6,721 nucleotides of DNA. It comes from Micrococcaceae bacterium UBA6021 (GTDB lineage: Bacteria > Actinomycetota > Actinomycetes > Actinomycetales > Micrococcaceae). This document shows positions 5,586-6,721 of this stretch, in pieces. The stretch spans positions 230-6,950 of the forward strand of contig DIZT01000195.1 of NCBI GenBank assembly GCA_002427975.1. The letters run 5' to 3'. The stretch's first letter is position 1, and every line of letters starts with the position of its first letter. Made by a program: the position numbers and the translations under genes. The notes under the pieces were generated by a model. It had not been told where the DNA came from. It did not search any database and worked only from the letters and a program-made list of their open reading frames with translations.

Positions 5586-5625
5586 GTGTGGCGGTTATGG
5601 GCAGAATGAAACTCACGTTGGCGCT

Positions 5626-5653
5626 GCCGGCTGTGGACCCGAGACCAGCCGGC
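5626..5653 (+). promoter_or_regulatory. 8-bp hairpin in the leader of the adenylate kinase gene
   Basis: GCCGGCTG (5626-5633) and CAGCCGGC (5646-5653) form a perfect 8-bp inverted repeat with a 12-nt loop, ending 11 nt before the GGAGGG ribosome binding site of the adenylate kinase gene. It could be an operator or an mRNA structure that modulates translation. I do not recognise it as a known riboswitch. Confidence 0.3.
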
Positions 5654-5677
5654 AATGACGCCGCGGAGGGACAGAAC

Positions 5678-6268
5678 ATGACAAGACTGCTCATCATCGG
5701 GCCGCCCGGATCGGGGAAAGGCACCCAGGCGGTGCACATCGCCCGGCACTTCAGCATCCCCACGGTATCCACGGGCGAGATTTTCCGGACCAACGTCGGC
5801 CAGGAGACGCCGCTGGGCCGGGAAGCCGCCAAATATCTCGACGACGGTGCTCTTGTCCCGGACCATCTCACCAATGCCCTGGTCAAGGACCGCCTACTCG
5901 ACGCCGATCTGCAGCCCGGTTTCCTGCTGGACGGGTACCCCCGCACCGCGCCCCAGGTCATGGAACTGGACAACATCCTGGCCTCGCAGGGCCACCGCCT
6001 CGACGCCGTCGTGGAACTCCGTGCCCCGGACTCCGAACTGGAGCAGCGGATGCTGCAACGGGCCAAGGAACAGGGCCGGAAGGACGACACCATCGAGGTG
6101 TTCCGGCGCCGGCTGGACCTTTACCACCGCGAAACCCACGAAGTCGTAGCGGTCTATGCAGGCCGGGGAATGGTGGTTTCAGTGGACGGCAGCGATGACC
6201 CCGGCGCCATCACCGCACGGGCCATTGCCGCCGTCGAAAAGTTTCTAGCAGCAGGAGTGACACCATGA
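5678..6268 (+). CDS. adk: adenylate kinase, short (LID-less) form, probable paralogue
   Basis: This cytoplasmic nucleotide kinase, 196 aa, would interconvert ATP plus AMP and two ADP. The P-loop is GPPGSGKGT (8-16). The AMP-binding region shows STGEIFR (31-37), and the GFLLDGYPRT signature is at 81-90. The long LID insert is absent: RAKEQGRKDDT (128-138) goes directly to the RRRLDLYHRET helix, as in the short bacterial adenylate kinases. ATG 5678 with GGAGGG seven nt upstream places the P-loop at the family-typical distance, so the upstream in-frame GTG at 5588 is not used. The housekeeping adk of actinobacteria normally lies between secY and map in the ribosomal protein operon, so this copy is probably a second one; that is inference. 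Its stop overlaps the start of the epimerase (ATGA), implying co-translation. Another nucleoside monophosphate kinase activity cannot be excluded. Confidence 0.92.
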   Translation: MTRLLIIGPPGSGKGTQAVHIARHFSIPTVSTGEIFRTNVGQETPLGREAAKYLDDGALVPDHLTNALVKDRLLDADLQPGFLLDGYPRTAPQVMELDNILASQGHRLDAVVELRAPDSELEQRMLQRAKEQGRKDDTIEVFRRRLDLYHRETHEVVAVYAGRGMVVSVDGSDDPGAITARAIAAVEKFLAAGVTP

Positions 6269-6721
6269 AAATTGCAGTAACGGGCGGAAGCGGAAAGCTG
6301 GGGCGGCATGTCGTCCGCAGGCTCACCGAGGAGGGCCACCAGGTGATGAACCTGGACAGGACCGGGGAAAGGAGCCCGGGGCTTGCCATCGTGGACCTGC
6401 GCAACTACGGGCAGGTCCTGGATGTGCTCTTCAGCCTTGACAGCAGGCACTCCGGGTTCGACGCCGTCGTCCACTTGGGAGCCGTACCCGCACCGGGCCT
6501 CATGCCGGACGCCGCCACGTTCGAGAATAATATGCTGTCCACCTACAACGTCTTCCAGGCGTGCCGGCGGGCCGGGATCAAGAAGGTGGTCTATGCCTCC
6601 AGTGAGACGGTGCTGGGACTGCCGTTCGACGTCGACCCTCCCTACATCCCGGTGGATGAGGAATACCCGGCCCGGCCGGAAAGCACCTACTCGCTGGTAA
6701 AGCACCTCGAGGAGCAGATGG
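6265..6721 (+). CDS. NAD-dependent epimerase/dehydratase (extended SDR), N-terminal part, runs off window
   Basis: The first 152 residues of an extended short-chain dehydrogenase of the sugar-nucleotide epimerase/dehydratase type are visible; the C-terminal substrate domain lies beyond the right edge. The Rossmann dinucleotide motif is TGGSGKLG (6-13). D31 at the end of the second strand favours NAD over NADP, D44 follows the third strand, and HLGAVPAP (70-77) follows the fourth. The catalytic region shows VYASSE (109-114) and YSLVK with Y142 and K146. The start is ATG 6265, overlapping the adenylate kinase stop, with AGGAG seven nt upstream. The substrate cannot be read from this part; it may be a nucleotide sugar or another small hydroxy compound. 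Close coupling to an adenylate kinase is unusual for this family. Confidence 0.9.
   Translation, partial: MKIAVTGGSGKLGRHVVRRLTEEGHQVMNLDRTGERSPGLAIVDLRNYGQVLDVLFSLDSRHSGFDAVVHLGAVPAPGLMPDAATFENNMLSTYNVFQACRRAGIKKVVYASSETVLGLPFDVDPPYIPVDEEYPARPESTYSLVKHLEEQM

Noticed and set aside
5588..5677. Upstream GTG start adding 30 residues to the adenylate kinase
   Set aside because: The extension would displace the P-loop from the N-terminus, where the family has it, and GGAGGG supports ATG 5678.

Overview
The window looks like chromosomal DNA from a high-GC Gram-positive actinobacterium, most likely Arthrobacter, Pseudarthrobacter or a close Micrococcaceae relative. The genes have strongly GC-rich third codon positions and several GTG starts. 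The gene content also fits: a GAF-ANTAR regulator, SipW-type signal peptides with AYAYW, and a short LID-less adenylate kinase. The genus is an inference from style and content; no marker gene is present.

Left part, positions 1-1852, minus strand. Reading in the direction of transcription there is a GAF-ANTAR protein (a putative RNA-binding antiterminator, 1094-1852), a stand-alone receiver-domain response regulator (548-955), and a 65-aa single-pass membrane protein (67-264). Each has its own upstream gap, so they need not form one operon. Directly after the response regulator stop codon its reading frame stays open for 44 Ser/Thr-rich, codon-biased codons (413-547). This looks like a gene remnant or a lost or masked C-terminal extension. 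A short repeat with a perfect palindrome lies at 350-392.

Middle, 1853-2386, is a divergent intergenic region of about 530 bp with visibly lower GC. It has no convincing gene. It holds candidate promoters for both sides and a twice-occurring CGAAAAA-N3/4-AGTACT motif.

Right part, plus strand, is a cluster of four exported proteins. The first (2387-2845) is a small SipW-type secreted protein, followed by a strong 16-bp hairpin. The next three are tightly packed: a 280-aa Ig-like exported protein (2936-3778), a 168-aa SipW-type protein (3780-4286, 1-nt gap), and a 416-aa SipW-type protein with FN3-like and Ig-like domains (4283-5533, ATGA overlap). The first three share a C-terminal module with two cysteines ending in GC[K/Q]GA or ACKGA. 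I infer a surface-fibre or matrix-like assembly, by analogy with SipW-dependent TasA/camelysin systems. No SipW-type signal peptidase is encoded in the window. After a second hairpin come a paralogous-looking adenylate kinase (5678-6268) and, overlapping it by ATGA, an NAD-dependent epimerase/dehydratase that runs off the right edge.
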